Assembly (NCBI GenBank): GCA_024231975.1
Contig: JAAEQB010000075.1
Coordinates: 1 to 64,000 of the forward strand
Length of the DNA: 64,000 bases
Direction of reading: 5' to 3'
Source: Allobosea sp.
GTDB taxonomy: Bacteria; Pseudomonadota; Alphaproteobacteria; Rhizobiales; Beijerinckiaceae
The notes beneath the pieces are model-generated. The model worked only from the letters and a program-made list of their open reading frames with translations, had not been told where the DNA came from and made no database searches. The position numbers and the translations under genes were made by a program. This document shows, in pieces, positions 6,996-14,713 of this stretch; position 1 is the first letter of the stretch, and every line of letters starts with the position of its first letter.

Positions 6996-7910
6996 ATGAC
7001 CAAGCTCGACATCATCGCTTTCGCCGGAGCTTCGAACTGGCCGGTCTGGGCCGGGCAGGCACGCGGCTTTTTCGCGGAGCAGGGTCTGGAGCTGACGCTG
7101 AGCCTGACGCCGAACTCGCGGTACATGGCGCGTGCGCTGCATTCCGGAACGGCCGCGATCGCGCTCTCCTCGATCGACAATGTGATCGCCTATGCCAGCG
7201 GGCAGGGCGAGGAGCCTCTCGGCGAGACCCCCGATTTCTTCGCCTTCATGGGAGTGGACGATGGCCTGCTGAGCCTGATGACGCAGCCAGGGGTCGAGGC
7301 GCCGGCGCAACTGCGCGGGAGCACGCTCGCCGTCGACGCGCTGACGACCGGCTACGCCTTCGTGCTGAAGGAAATCATGCGGCGCGCCGGGATGTCCGAG
7401 GGCGACGTCGCCTACAAGGCGGTCGGCACGGGGGCCGAGCGCCTGCAGGCGCTGAAGGATGGAGACTGCGCCGCGACCTTGCTGAACGCGCCGCTGTGCC
7501 TCGCGGCGGAAGGGGCGGGCAGTGTCCGCTTGCTCTCGGCCCGGTCGATTCTCGGCCCCTACCAGGGCATCGTCGGGGCGGCGCGGCGGTCCTTCGCACA
7601 GGCGCATCCCGAGCTTATCGTCCGGTTCATCCGCGCCTTCCACCGCAGCCTGGCATGGCTGGGCGATCCCGAGAACAAGGCCGAGGCCTGCGCGATCCTG
7701 GCCGAGAAGCAGCCGGCGGTCCGCACCGTGCTTGACGAGGCCTATCGCATGCTGGTGACGGAGGGCGGCCTGGCGCGCACGCTCGCCATCGATCCGGCCG
7801 GGGCGAATTGCGTCATCGATCTGCGCCGGCGCCATGGCAATGGCGGGCCGGAGCTCGGGACGGCCGACCGCTATATCGACGACGGCTTCCGGCAGCTCGC
7901 GCTCGCCTGA
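6996..7910 (+). CDS. NMT1/THI5-like substrate-binding domain protein lacking a signal peptide
   Basis: A 304-residue periplasmic-binding-fold protein of the NMT1/SsuA type (WAGQARGFFAEQGLELTLS, LRGSTLAVDALTTGYAFVL, then YQGIVGAARRSFAQAHPEL). Start chosen at the ATG at 6996 after GGCGGGAG; the frame is open upstream but carries no recognisable signal sequence, and the operator at 6921-6934 falls there. The mature-like N-terminus MTKLDIIAFAGASNW suggests a cytoplasmic protein or export by another route. No ABC ATPase or permease is adjacent. The CCCFC motif of yeast THI5 is absent, so pyrimidine synthesis is not indicated. LacI-type operator sites link it to the amidase island. Confidence 0.72.
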   Translation: MTKLDIIAFAGASNWPVWAGQARGFFAEQGLELTLSLTPNSRYMARALHSGTAAIALSSIDNVIAYASGQGEEPLGETPDFFAFMGVDDGLLSLMTQPGVEAPAQLRGSTLAVDALTTGYAFVLKEIMRRAGMSEGDVAYKAVGTGAERLQALKDGDCAATLLNAPLCLAAEGAGSVRLLSARSILGPYQGIVGAARRSFAQAHPELIVRFIRAFHRSLAWLGDPENKAEACAILAEKQPAVRTVLDEAYRMLVTEGGLARTLAIDPAGANCVIDLRRRHGNGGPELGTADRYIDDGFRQLALA

Positions 7911-7931
7911 GGTCGTCGCGGTCTTGGTCGG

Positions 7932-9005
7932 TCAGGCTTTGCTCTTGATGCGTCCCTTGCGCGGCGCGGCGGTGGAGCCTCGCACGATCAGCCGGGGCGG
8001 CAGCACGACATTGCGGACCGGGCTGTCGGCGGCCTCGATCGTCTGCTGCAGGAGATCCGCGGCCTGGCGGCCCATTTCCTCGTGGCTGATACGGATCGTG
8101 GTCAGCGGCGGCTGGACAAGATCGACCAGGGGCATGTCGTTATGGCCGATGATGGCGAGGTCGTCGGGGCAGGTCAGGCCATGCTCGCGCAGCGCATCAT
8201 AGGCGCCGAGCGCGAGCAGGTCGTTGGCGGCGACGATGGCGGTGATTTCGGGATGATCCTCGATCAGGCGCCGCGCCGCCAGCGCGCCTTCCTCGCGGGT
8301 ATAGGTGCCGGCCTCGATCAGGCCATGCGCCTTCAGGCCGTGCGAGGCCAGCGCCTGCAGGAAGCCCTGCCGCCGCAGCAGGCCGGTCGAATGCTGCTGG
8401 GGACCGGCGAGATGTCCGATCCGGCTGTGCCCGAGCGCCACGAGATGGTCGATGGCGAGCTGCATGCCGCGCATGTCGTCGGAGACGACGGCCGGTACCC
8501 GGGCCTCCTTCTCGGCGCGGTTGACCAGCACCGCCGGCAGCTTTTCGGCGAGGCAGAAGCCGACCAGCGGGTCGTCGAGGCTGACGGTGGCCAGGATCAG
8601 GCCGTCGACGCGGCGGGCGATCAGGTCGCCGGCGAGATCGAGCTGCTGTCTGGCATCGCCGCCGACATAGGCGACCATCGCCGAATAGCCATGGGCCGAG
8701 AGCCGCGCCGTCGCGCCGGTGAGGATCGGTGTGAAGACACTGGTGGCGATATCGGGGACCAGCACGCCGACCAGCCGCGAACGCCCGGTGCGCAGGGAGG
8801 CGGCGACCGGATCGAGGCGATAGCCCAGGGTGTTGGCGGCCTTCATCACGCGCGCGACTGCCTCCGCCACCACCATCGGCCGCGTCGCCGGATTGAGCGC
8901 GCGCGATACGGTGGAGACGTGGACGCCTGCGAGCTCTGCCACCTGCTTCATGGTGACCGGGCGTCGGCCGCCACCACCGCGTTGCTGGGATAATTTCGCT
9001 TTCAC
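7932..9005 (-). CDS. LacI-family transcriptional regulator
   Basis: 357 residues. The N-terminal HTH (TMKQVAELAGVHVSTVSRAL) is followed by the hinge DPVAASLRTGRS and a periplasmic-binding-like effector domain (VGVLVPDIATSVFTPIL, IAAIVAAND-like segment, GHNDMPLVDLVQPPLTTI). I start at the GTG at 9005; the frame stays open to a TTG at 9059, but that would place the start almost on operator B. It probably represses the surrounding genes: four copies of a TGCAATCGATTGTA-like site occur upstream of this gene, the binding protein, the RidA/MFS pair and the amidase. The effector is unknown; the usual sugar should not be assumed given the amidase. Confidence 0.87.
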   Translation of the reverse strand: MKAKLSQQRGGGGRRPVTMKQVAELAGVHVSTVSRALNPATRPMVVAEAVARVMKAANTLGYRLDPVAASLRTGRSRLVGVLVPDIATSVFTPILTGATARLSAHGYSAMVAYVGGDARQQLDLAGDLIARRVDGLILATVSLDDPLVGFCLAEKLPAVLVNRAEKEARVPAVVSDDMRGMQLAIDHLVALGHSRIGHLAGPQQHSTGLLRRQGFLQALASHGLKAHGLIEAGTYTREEGALAARRLIEDHPEITAIVAANDLLALGAYDALREHGLTCPDDLAIIGHNDMPLVDLVQPPLTTIRISHEEMGRQAADLLQQTIEAADSPVRNVVLPPRLIVRGSTAAPRKGRIKSKA

Positions 9006-9072
9006 CGATGATCCGGCCCGAGTTCGCGTTGCAGATCGAAGCGGCCGAAGCTGCCCCAAATTGCAATATCTC

Positions 9073-9086
9073 TACAATCGGTTGCG
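9073..9086. promoter_or_regulatory. LacI-type operator B (autoregulatory)
   Basis: TACAATCGGTTGCG, a one-mismatch form of the palindrome, lies 67 bases upstream of the lacI-type start at 9005. With operator C it brackets the divergent promoter region. Confidence 0.65.
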
Positions 9087-9180
9087 ATTATGACACCGCT
9101 GGTTGCGTGCTGTCCATGTCCGGCCTGCCGCGGGCGCATGTCCAGAGATGCGGAAGGCGCTTGACGACCAGAAGCGCTTC

Positions 9181-9194
9181 TGCAATCGTTTGTA
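9181..9194. promoter_or_regulatory. LacI-type operator C
   Basis: TGCAATCGTTTGTA, flanked by TTC and AGAA that extend the symmetry to about 21 bases (9178-9198). It lies 27 bases upstream of the RidA-like start, a position expected to block transcription. Confidence 0.72.
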
Positions 9195-9221
9195 AGAAGC
9201 GAAGGCCAAAGTGAGGACATC

Positions 9222-9608
9222 ATGCCCAAGACCTATGTTCGCGGCGCCTGGCAGCAGTCGCGCGCCTTCTCGCCGGCGGTGATCACGCAAGGCGGGCGCA
9301 CCGTCTGGTTCGCTGGCCATACCGGCCAGAAGGACAACGAGGGCAAGTCGCTCGCTGGCGATTTCGAGGCGCAGACCTACCAGACCTTCCGCAATATCGA
9401 GGCGACGCTGAAGGAAGCCGGCGCCACGTTGAAGGACATCGTCACCGTCACGGTCTTCCTGACCGATCCGCGCCACACCACGCGGATGACCGAGATCCGC
9501 GCCGAGATCTTCGGCTCCAACTTCCCAGCCAGTGCGGCGATCACGGTCACCGGCTTCGCCGACCCGACCATGCTCATCGAAATCCAGGGCGTCGCCGTCG
9601 TCGACTGA
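9222..9608 (+). CDS. RidA/YjgF-family protein lacking the catalytic Arg
   Basis: 128 residues with the chorismate-mutase-like fold of the Rid family (WFAGHTGQKDN, QTYQTFRNIEATLKEAGATL, DIVTVTVFLTD, MTEIRAEIFGSNFP). RidA proper deaminates reactive enamines and imines using an Arg in PAR(S/T); here the matching segment reads PASAAITV, so Ser replaces the Arg. This suggests a Rid subgroup with another reaction, perhaps hydrolysis or ring opening in the local amide pathway. An operator lies just upstream and the MFS gene follows 64 bases downstream across a hairpin, so the two are probably co-transcribed. Confidence 0.85.
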   Translation: MPKTYVRGAWQQSRAFSPAVITQGGRTVWFAGHTGQKDNEGKSLAGDFEAQTYQTFRNIEATLKEAGATLKDIVTVTVFLTDPRHTTRMTEIRAEIFGSNFPASAAITVTGFADPTMLIEIQGVAVVD

Positions 9609-9616
9609 CGCGCGCG

Positions 9617-9638
9617 CGGCCCGGCCAGCATCGGGCCG
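9617..9638 (+). other. Intercistronic hairpin between the RidA-like and MFS genes
   Basis: CGGCCCG (9617-9623) and CGGGCCG (9632-9638) form a 7-bp GC stem with an 8-base loop. There is no U-tract, so it is more likely an RNA stabilising or partial-attenuation element than a full terminator. Confidence 0.4.
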
Positions 9639-9672
9639 GCGCCGTCACCATAAAAACAAGGGAGGGAGGCCA

Positions 9673-11010
9673 ATGTCGGTCAACACCATCGGGGCGAGGC
9701 TCGATCGGCTGCCGATCACGCCGCTGCATCGCAAGATCTTCGGGCTCGTCGCGGTCGGCATGTTCTTCGAGGGCTTCGATATCTATATCGCGGCGAGCGT
9801 GCTCGGCGCCGCCTACAAATCGGGCTTCTCGACGCTGGCGCAGAACGGGCTGTTCATTTCGGCGACCTTCGTCGGCATGACGCTGGGCGCGCTCCTCACC
9901 GGCTTCTGGGGCGACCGCTATGGCCGCCGCGTGACCTATCAGACGAACCTGATCCTGTTCGGCGCTGCGGCGCTCGCCTCGGCCTTCGCTCCCAATATGG
10001 AAACGCTGATCGTGCTGCGCTTCCTGATGGGGCTCGGCCTCGGCGCCGAGGCCGTGGTCGGCTACTCGATCATCACCGAATTCTTCCCGGCGCGGGTGCG
10101 CGGCCGCTGGTCCGGCTTCATCGGCACGCTGGTGACGGCAGGGCTGCCGGCCTCGGCCCTGACGGCCTGGCTGCTGGTGCCGACCTTCGGCTGGCGCATG
10201 ATGTTCGTGCTCGGCGCGCTCGGGGCCCTGGTCGCCTGGCTGCTGCGCCGCGACCTGCCGGAATCGCCGCGCTGGCTCGCCGCCGCCGGCCGCGAGGCGG
10301 AGGCCGAGGCGCTGGTCGCGAAGCTCGAGCAGTCCGCCAGCGCCATGGGGCCGCTGCCGCCGGTGCAGGCATCAGCCGAGGACGAGGTCCCGCTCGGTGC
10401 CGGCCAGCTCTTCCGTCGCCCCTATCTGACGCGCCTCATCGTCGGCTGCATCGCGCTGATGGTGGTGAACACGTTGATCTACGGCTTCATCACCTGGCTG
10501 CCGACCTTCTTCGTCGGGCAGGGTGAGAGCATCGCGCGCAGCACCGGCTTTGCACTGGTGATGGCGCTTGGCGGGCCGATCGGGGCGTCGCTCGGCGCGG
10601 TCTCGGCGGATGCCTTCGGCCGCAAGCCGACCATCATCGGGGCATCGGCCATCGCCATCTTGCTCAGCGTCCTGTTCGGGCTGTCGGCCAGTTCTACAAT
10701 GACCGCCGTCATCGGCTTCCTGCTGACGATCCCGATCTATGTGCTGGTCGCCGCGCTGTTCGCGATCTATGTGCCGGAGCTGTTCCCGACCGCCTTCCGC
10801 CTGCGCGGCGTCGGCCTGTGCAATGCCGCGGGGCGCAGCGCCAGCATCGTCGTGCCGCTCTTCATCGGTCCGTTATTCAGCCAATACGGTGTCGGCGGCG
10901 TGCTGACGCTGATGGCGAGCGCGCTGATGATCATGATCCTCGTCGTCGGTACGCTCGGCATCGAGCCGGGACGCAAGGGCGCCGAGGAGGACGTACGCGT
11001 CGCGGCGTAA
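9673..11010 (+). CDS. MFS transporter, aromatic acid/organic acid:H+ symporter-like
   Basis: A 445-residue, 12-helix major facilitator. The loop 2-3 signature is GFWGDRYGRRV, the first half has FFEGFDIYIAASVLG and LRFLMGLGLGAEAVVGYS, and loop 8-9 has ADAFGRKP. The GFDIY element near helix 1 is typical of AAHS/sialate-type symporters. Start at the ATG at 9673 after GGAGGGAGG; the upstream open frame is shadow. It sits between the RidA-like gene and the amidase under LacI-type operators, so it probably imports the island's substrate, which is not identifiable from sequence. Confidence 0.85.
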   Translation: MSVNTIGARLDRLPITPLHRKIFGLVAVGMFFEGFDIYIAASVLGAAYKSGFSTLAQNGLFISATFVGMTLGALLTGFWGDRYGRRVTYQTNLILFGAAALASAFAPNMETLIVLRFLMGLGLGAEAVVGYSIITEFFPARVRGRWSGFIGTLVTAGLPASALTAWLLVPTFGWRMMFVLGALGALVAWLLRRDLPESPRWLAAAGREAEAEALVAKLEQSASAMGPLPPVQASAEDEVPLGAGQLFRRPYLTRLIVGCIALMVVNTLIYGFITWLPTFFVGQGESIARSTGFALVMALGGPIGASLGAVSADAFGRKPTIIGASAIAILLSVLFGLSASSTMTAVIGFLLTIPIYVLVAALFAIYVPELFPTAFRLRGVGLCNAAGRSASIVVPLFIGPLFSQYGVGGVLTLMASALMIMILVVGTLGIEPGRKGAEEDVRVAA

Positions 11011-11033
11011 GCTGCTTGTTTTGGGTTTATCTT

Positions 11034-11047
11034 TGCAATCGATTGTG
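11034..11047. promoter_or_regulatory. LacI-type operator D
   Basis: TGCAATCGATTGTG, containing the perfect CAATCGATTG core at 11036-11045. It sits in the gap between the MFS and amidase genes, 67 bases upstream of the amidase start, so the amidase probably has its own LacI-controlled promoter. Confidence 0.72.
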
Positions 11048-11114
11048 TGAAATGCCGGCATCTGGATCTCAGATGCCGGCGGCTCGGAACGGGTAGAGAG
11101 TGGGGACAAGTCGC

Positions 11115-12551
11115 ATGGCCGATCGGAATGAGCTGTGCTCGTGGAGCGCCCTGGAGCTGGCGGCTGGCATCCGTAGCAAGCTGATCAGCTCCAGCGAGGC
11201 GACCGAGGCGGCGCTGGCCCGGATCGAGCAGCTGAATCCCGGCATCAACGCGGTCGTGACCGTGACGGCCGAACTGGCGCGCAAGCAGGCGAAGGCCGCG
11301 GACGAGGCGGTGGCGCGTGGCGATAAGCTCCGCCCCTTGCACGGCGTGCCCTATACGCTGAAGGACCTGACCGCCACGGCGGGCATCCGCACCTCCATGG
11401 GCTCGAAGGTCTTCGACGGCGTCCCGACCCGCGACGACATCGTCGCCGAGCGCCTGCGCGAGCGTGGCGGCGGCGTGCTGATCGGCAAGACCAATACGCC
11501 CGACAATGGCTGCAAAGGCGTCACCGACAACATGATCTTCGGTGCGACCAGCAATCCCTGGGACACCGGCCGCACACCGGGCGGCTCCAGCGGCGGCGCG
11601 GCTGCGGCGGTCGCGACCGGCATGGGCGCCTTCGCCGAAGGCAGCGATTTCGCCGGCTCCGTCCGTATCCCCGCCGCGTTCTGCGGCCTCGTCGGGCTCA
11701 AGCCGTCCGTCGGCCGGATCGCGGCCGAGGATCCGATGCTTTGGCATCCGATCCGCAACTGCCATGGCCCGATCACCCGGACGGTCGCGGATGCGGCGCT
11801 CGCCTTGCAGCTCATGGCCGGGCCCGATCCGCGCGACCCGACGTCATTGGCCGACGGGCCGCACGATTTCCTCGCCGCCGCGACCGGCGACGTGTCGATC
11901 AAGGGCCTGCGGGTCGGCTACAGCCCCGATCTGAACGTCGTTCCCATCGAGGCAGAGGTGCGGATGCTCTGCATGGAGGCGCTGACGGCGTTCGAGAGCC
12001 TGGGCGCGGAGATCAGCGAGATCGAGGTCGATTTCCGCGACAGCATCGGCCCCTACGGGCTGATCAACGCCTATTTGCGGGCGGCACTGATCGATGACGT
12101 CTACCCAGGGCGCAAAGACGAGATCGACCCGCTGATGGGCCTGCGCGCCGAGCTTGCGGCCAAGGCGACGGCAACGCAGGTCGGTCTGGCCGAAAAGGCG
12201 CAGTCCGCGATTTATCAGCGCGTCCGCCTGCTGTTCGAGCAATACGACGTGATCGTCACGCCGACCACGCCGGTCCCGGCCTTCCCGCTCGGGATCAACT
12301 ACCCCTCAGTGATCGATGGCGTCGCGATCAACTCGCCCTTCGAGCAGCTCGGCCTCACCTCGGTGTTCAACCTGACCGGGCATCCCGCGATCTCCGTCCC
12401 CGCGGGCTGGACCGAAGCCGGGCTGCCGGTCGGCCTGCAGATCGTCGGCCCCTGGCGCGACGACGAGCGGGTCCTGAAGGTCGCCGCGGCCTATGAGCAG
12501 GCGCGCCCCTGGCGCCATCGCTGGCCAGCCATGGTCGAGGCTCTCGCCTGA
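11115..12551 (+). CDS. Amidase-signature-family hydrolase
   Basis: 478 residues. The Ser-cisSer-Lys triad is visible: Lys83 in YTLKDL, cis-Ser158 in GGSSGG, and nucleophile Ser182 in GSDFAGSVRIP. The enzyme hydrolyses a carboxamide to acid plus amine or ammonia, in the cytoplasm. It lacks GatB/GatC neighbours, so it is a catabolic amidase rather than GatA. Start at the ATG at 11115; a GTG at 11100 is possible. It has its own LacI-type operator upstream, and together with the MFS and RidA-like proteins suggests uptake and hydrolysis of an amide compound. Confidence 0.88.
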   Translation: MADRNELCSWSALELAAGIRSKLISSSEATEAALARIEQLNPGINAVVTVTAELARKQAKAADEAVARGDKLRPLHGVPYTLKDLTATAGIRTSMGSKVFDGVPTRDDIVAERLRERGGGVLIGKTNTPDNGCKGVTDNMIFGATSNPWDTGRTPGGSSGGAAAAVATGMGAFAEGSDFAGSVRIPAAFCGLVGLKPSVGRIAAEDPMLWHPIRNCHGPITRTVADAALALQLMAGPDPRDPTSLADGPHDFLAAATGDVSIKGLRVGYSPDLNVVPIEAEVRMLCMEALTAFESLGAEISEIEVDFRDSIGPYGLINAYLRAALIDDVYPGRKDEIDPLMGLRAELAAKATATQVGLAEKAQSAIYQRVRLLFEQYDVIVTPTTPVPAFPLGINYPSVIDGVAINSPFEQLGLTSVFNLTGHPAISVPAGWTEAGLPVGLQIVGPWRDDERVLKVAAAYEQARPWRHRWPAMVEALA

Positions 12552-12573
12552 ACCTGGTCCCGGGCGGCTGGGT

Positions 12574-13452
12574 TCAGCGCTCTTCCTGGAGATCCTGGAC
12601 CGTCTCGAAGAAGCTGCGCACCAGCGGCAGGCGCTGGCGCTCCGCCCGGCAGACGACATATTCGCCGACATCGAACTCGGCGCCGGTGATGACGATGCGC
12701 TTCAGGCCGGCTTCCGGCCTGAACTCGGCGGCGAAGACCACGCCGATGCCGAAGCCGAAGGCGACGGCCTCGCGAACGGCCTCGCGCGATTGCACCTCGA
12801 GCAGGTTCGCCGGCTTGATCCCGGCCACCGACAGCCGGTTCTCGAAGACCTCCCGGGTGATCGAGCCGCGCTCGCGCAGGACGATATCCTGGCCGGCGAA
12901 GGCCTCGATCGGCAGCTGGTCGTGCCGGGCCAGCTCGTGCTGGTCCGAGACGAATGCGACCAGATCGTCGGAGCGCAGCTTGATGCTGTAGATGCGCGGG
13001 TCGGAGTTGGCGCGCGCCGTGATCGCCACATCGGCGGCGAAGTCCATGATCTGGTCGACAACCTCCGAGGAGTTGCCGATCGTCAGCGAGAAGGTCAGGC
13101 CCGGATAGCGCTCGCGCATGCGGGCGAGGGTGGCCATGACATGGGTGGCGCTGTCGGCCGCGATCCGCAGATGGCCGCGCTGCAGCGTGCGGCTGCCGGC
13201 GAGCAGCGACTGGGCCTCGTCCTCTGCCGCGAACAGCCGGGCCGTGATGACGAACAGGCTCTGCCCCAGCGGGGTCAGCTTCACCTGCCGGCCGGCGCGA
13301 TCGAACAGCCGGACGCCAAAGGCGTCCTCAAGCCCGCGGACCTGGGCGGATAGCGTCGGCTGGCTGACATTGCGCGTCCTGGCGGCGCCCGTGAAGCTCT
13401 GCGCCTCGGCCACGGCGTGGAAGGCGGAGAGCCCGGAATAGCTGATGGCCAT
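12574..13452 (-). CDS. LysR-family regulator of aminoethylphosphonate catabolism
   Basis: 292 residues with a LysR HTH (FHAVAEAQSFTGAARTRNVS, SQPTLSAQVRGLEDAFGVRL) and a substrate-binding domain. It is divergent from phnW, the classic place for the AEP-linked LysR type. It shares the layout and several segments (LRIAADS-(A/V)-HV, EAxAxGxGIG) with the second LysR at 23142-24035, so the two are probably paralogues framing the island. Overlapping palindromes at 13456-13474 lie just upstream of its start and are likely LysR boxes. The inducer is probably AEP or a breakdown product; this is inferred. Confidence 0.85.
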   Translation of the reverse strand: MAISYSGLSAFHAVAEAQSFTGAARTRNVSQPTLSAQVRGLEDAFGVRLFDRAGRQVKLTPLGQSLFVITARLFAAEDEAQSLLAGSRTLQRGHLRIAADSATHVMATLARMRERYPGLTFSLTIGNSSEVVDQIMDFAADVAITARANSDPRIYSIKLRSDDLVAFVSDQHELARHDQLPIEAFAGQDIVLRERGSITREVFENRLSVAGIKPANLLEVQSREAVREAVAFGFGIGVVFAAEFRPEAGLKRIVITGAEFDVGEYVVCRAERQRLPLVRSFFETVQDLQEER

Positions 13453-13455
13453 GCC

Positions 13456-13474
13456 ATAGATCCTATCTATAGAT
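13456..13474. promoter_or_regulatory. Overlapping palindromes in the LysR-phnW promoter region
   Basis: ATAGAT-CCT-ATCTAT (13456-13470) overlaps the perfect ATCTATAGAT (13465-13474). They lie 3 bases outside the lysR start and about 85 bases upstream of phnW, a suitable position for a LysR-type autoregulatory and activation site. Confidence 0.55.
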
Positions 13475-13557
13475 GATATGGAAACGATGTATTGGACCTA
13501 TGTCAATCGCGATCCTAGCGTCGAGATCACCCGCCGCAACGACATCGCGAGACCATC

Positions 13558-14703
13558 ATGGCCCAGGCCCGCCGCCCCGCCTCCTCCGAAACCGGTGACC
13601 CGCTTCTGCTGACGCCCGGTCCACTGACGACGAGCAAGGTCATCAAGGAAGCGATGGTGCACGACTGGGGCTCGCGCGACGCCACCTTCGTTGGGATCAA
13701 CAAGGCCGTCCTCGAGGAGCTGCCGAAGGTCATCCATGGTGGCGAGGACTTCGTCACCGTGCCGATGCAGGGCTCCGGCACCTTCGCTGTCGAGGCGATG
13801 CTGACCACCTTCGTGCCGCGCGACGGCAAGATCCTGGTGCTGATCAACGGCGCCTATGGCCAGCGCGCCAAGCGCATCGTGGAGATCGCCGGGCGCGCCG
13901 TCGTCGTCCACGAGACCGCCGAGGACACGCCGCCCGATCTCGCCGAGGTCGATCGCATGCTGGTGGCGGACGCCGGCATCACTCATGTCTTCACCGTCCA
14001 TTGCGAGACCACCAGCGGCATCCGCAACCCGGTCGAGGCGGTCGCCGCGCTGGTCAAGCGCCATGGCCGCCGGCTGCTGATCGACTCGATGAGCGCCTTC
14101 GGGGCCCTGCCGCTCGACAGCCGCGAGGTCTATTTCGACGCGGTCGCCGCTTCCTCGAACAAGTGCATCCAGGGCGTTCCCGGCCTCGGCTTCGTCATCG
14201 CCCGCAAGAGCGCGCTCGCCGAGACCAAAGGCAACGCCACCACGCTGGTGCTCGACCTGCATGATCAGAACGCCGGCTTCGAGCGCACTGGCCAGTATCG
14301 CTTCACCCCGCCGATCCACGTCATCGTCGCTTTCCACGCGGCGCTGCAGGAGTTCTGGGCCGAGGGCGGCGTCGCCGGGCGCGGCGAACGCTATGCCGAC
14401 AATGCCCGTATCCTGATCGAGGGCATGCAGGAACTCGGTTTCCGCACGCTGCTGCCGGCGGCCCGGCAGGCGCCGATCATCGTCACCTTCCACATGCCGC
14501 AGGACGAGAACTTCGTGTTCCAGCGCTTCTACGACGCGCTGAAGGATGCCGGCTACGTCATCTATCCCGGCAAGCTCACGGTCGCCGACAGTTTCCGGAT
14601 CGGCTGCATCGGAGCGCTGGGCGCACAGGACATGCGCAATTTCGTCGCCACCGTGTCGTCGGTCCTCGACGAGATGGGCGTCGGCCTGAAGTCGGCGGCC
14701 TGA
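13558..14703 (+). CDS. phnW: 2-aminoethylphosphonate:pyruvate transaminase
   Basis: 381 residues of the class V PLP aminotransferase group. Marks are LLLTPGPL near the N-terminus, MQGSGTFAVEAML, the PLP-pairing Asp176 in LLIDSMSAFGA and the Schiff-base Lys202 in SSNKCIQGVPG. It moves the amino group of AEP to pyruvate, giving phosphonoacetaldehyde and alanine in the cytoplasm. It heads a plus-strand operon followed after 10 bases by phnA and then phnY, so the product goes to phosphonoacetate rather than to a PhnX phosphonatase. N-terminus starts at the ATG at 13558 after a weak site. Confidence 0.95.
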   Translation: MAQARRPASSETGDPLLLTPGPLTTSKVIKEAMVHDWGSRDATFVGINKAVLEELPKVIHGGEDFVTVPMQGSGTFAVEAMLTTFVPRDGKILVLINGAYGQRAKRIVEIAGRAVVVHETAEDTPPDLAEVDRMLVADAGITHVFTVHCETTSGIRNPVEAVAALVKRHGRRLLIDSMSAFGALPLDSREVYFDAVAASSNKCIQGVPGLGFVIARKSALAETKGNATTLVLDLHDQNAGFERTGQYRFTPPIHVIVAFHAALQEFWAEGGVAGRGERYADNARILIEGMQELGFRTLLPAARQAPIIVTFHMPQDENFVFQRFYDALKDAGYVIYPGKLTVADSFRIGCIGALGAQDMRNFVATVSSVLDEMGVGLKSAA

Positions 14704-14713
14704 GGAGCACATC

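Noticed and set aside
6996..7910. THI5/HMP-phosphate synthase-like pyrimidine enzyme
   Set aside because: Lacks the CCCFC cluster and no thiamine genes or TPP-type leader are near.
11115..12551. GatA subunit of the tRNA amidotransferase
   Set aside because: Same fold, but no gatB/gatC and a LacI-controlled catabolic context.
12552..12573. Bidirectional terminator between amidase and LysR genes
   Set aside because: TGAACC and GGTTCA can pair, but the loop is long and there is no T tract on either strand.
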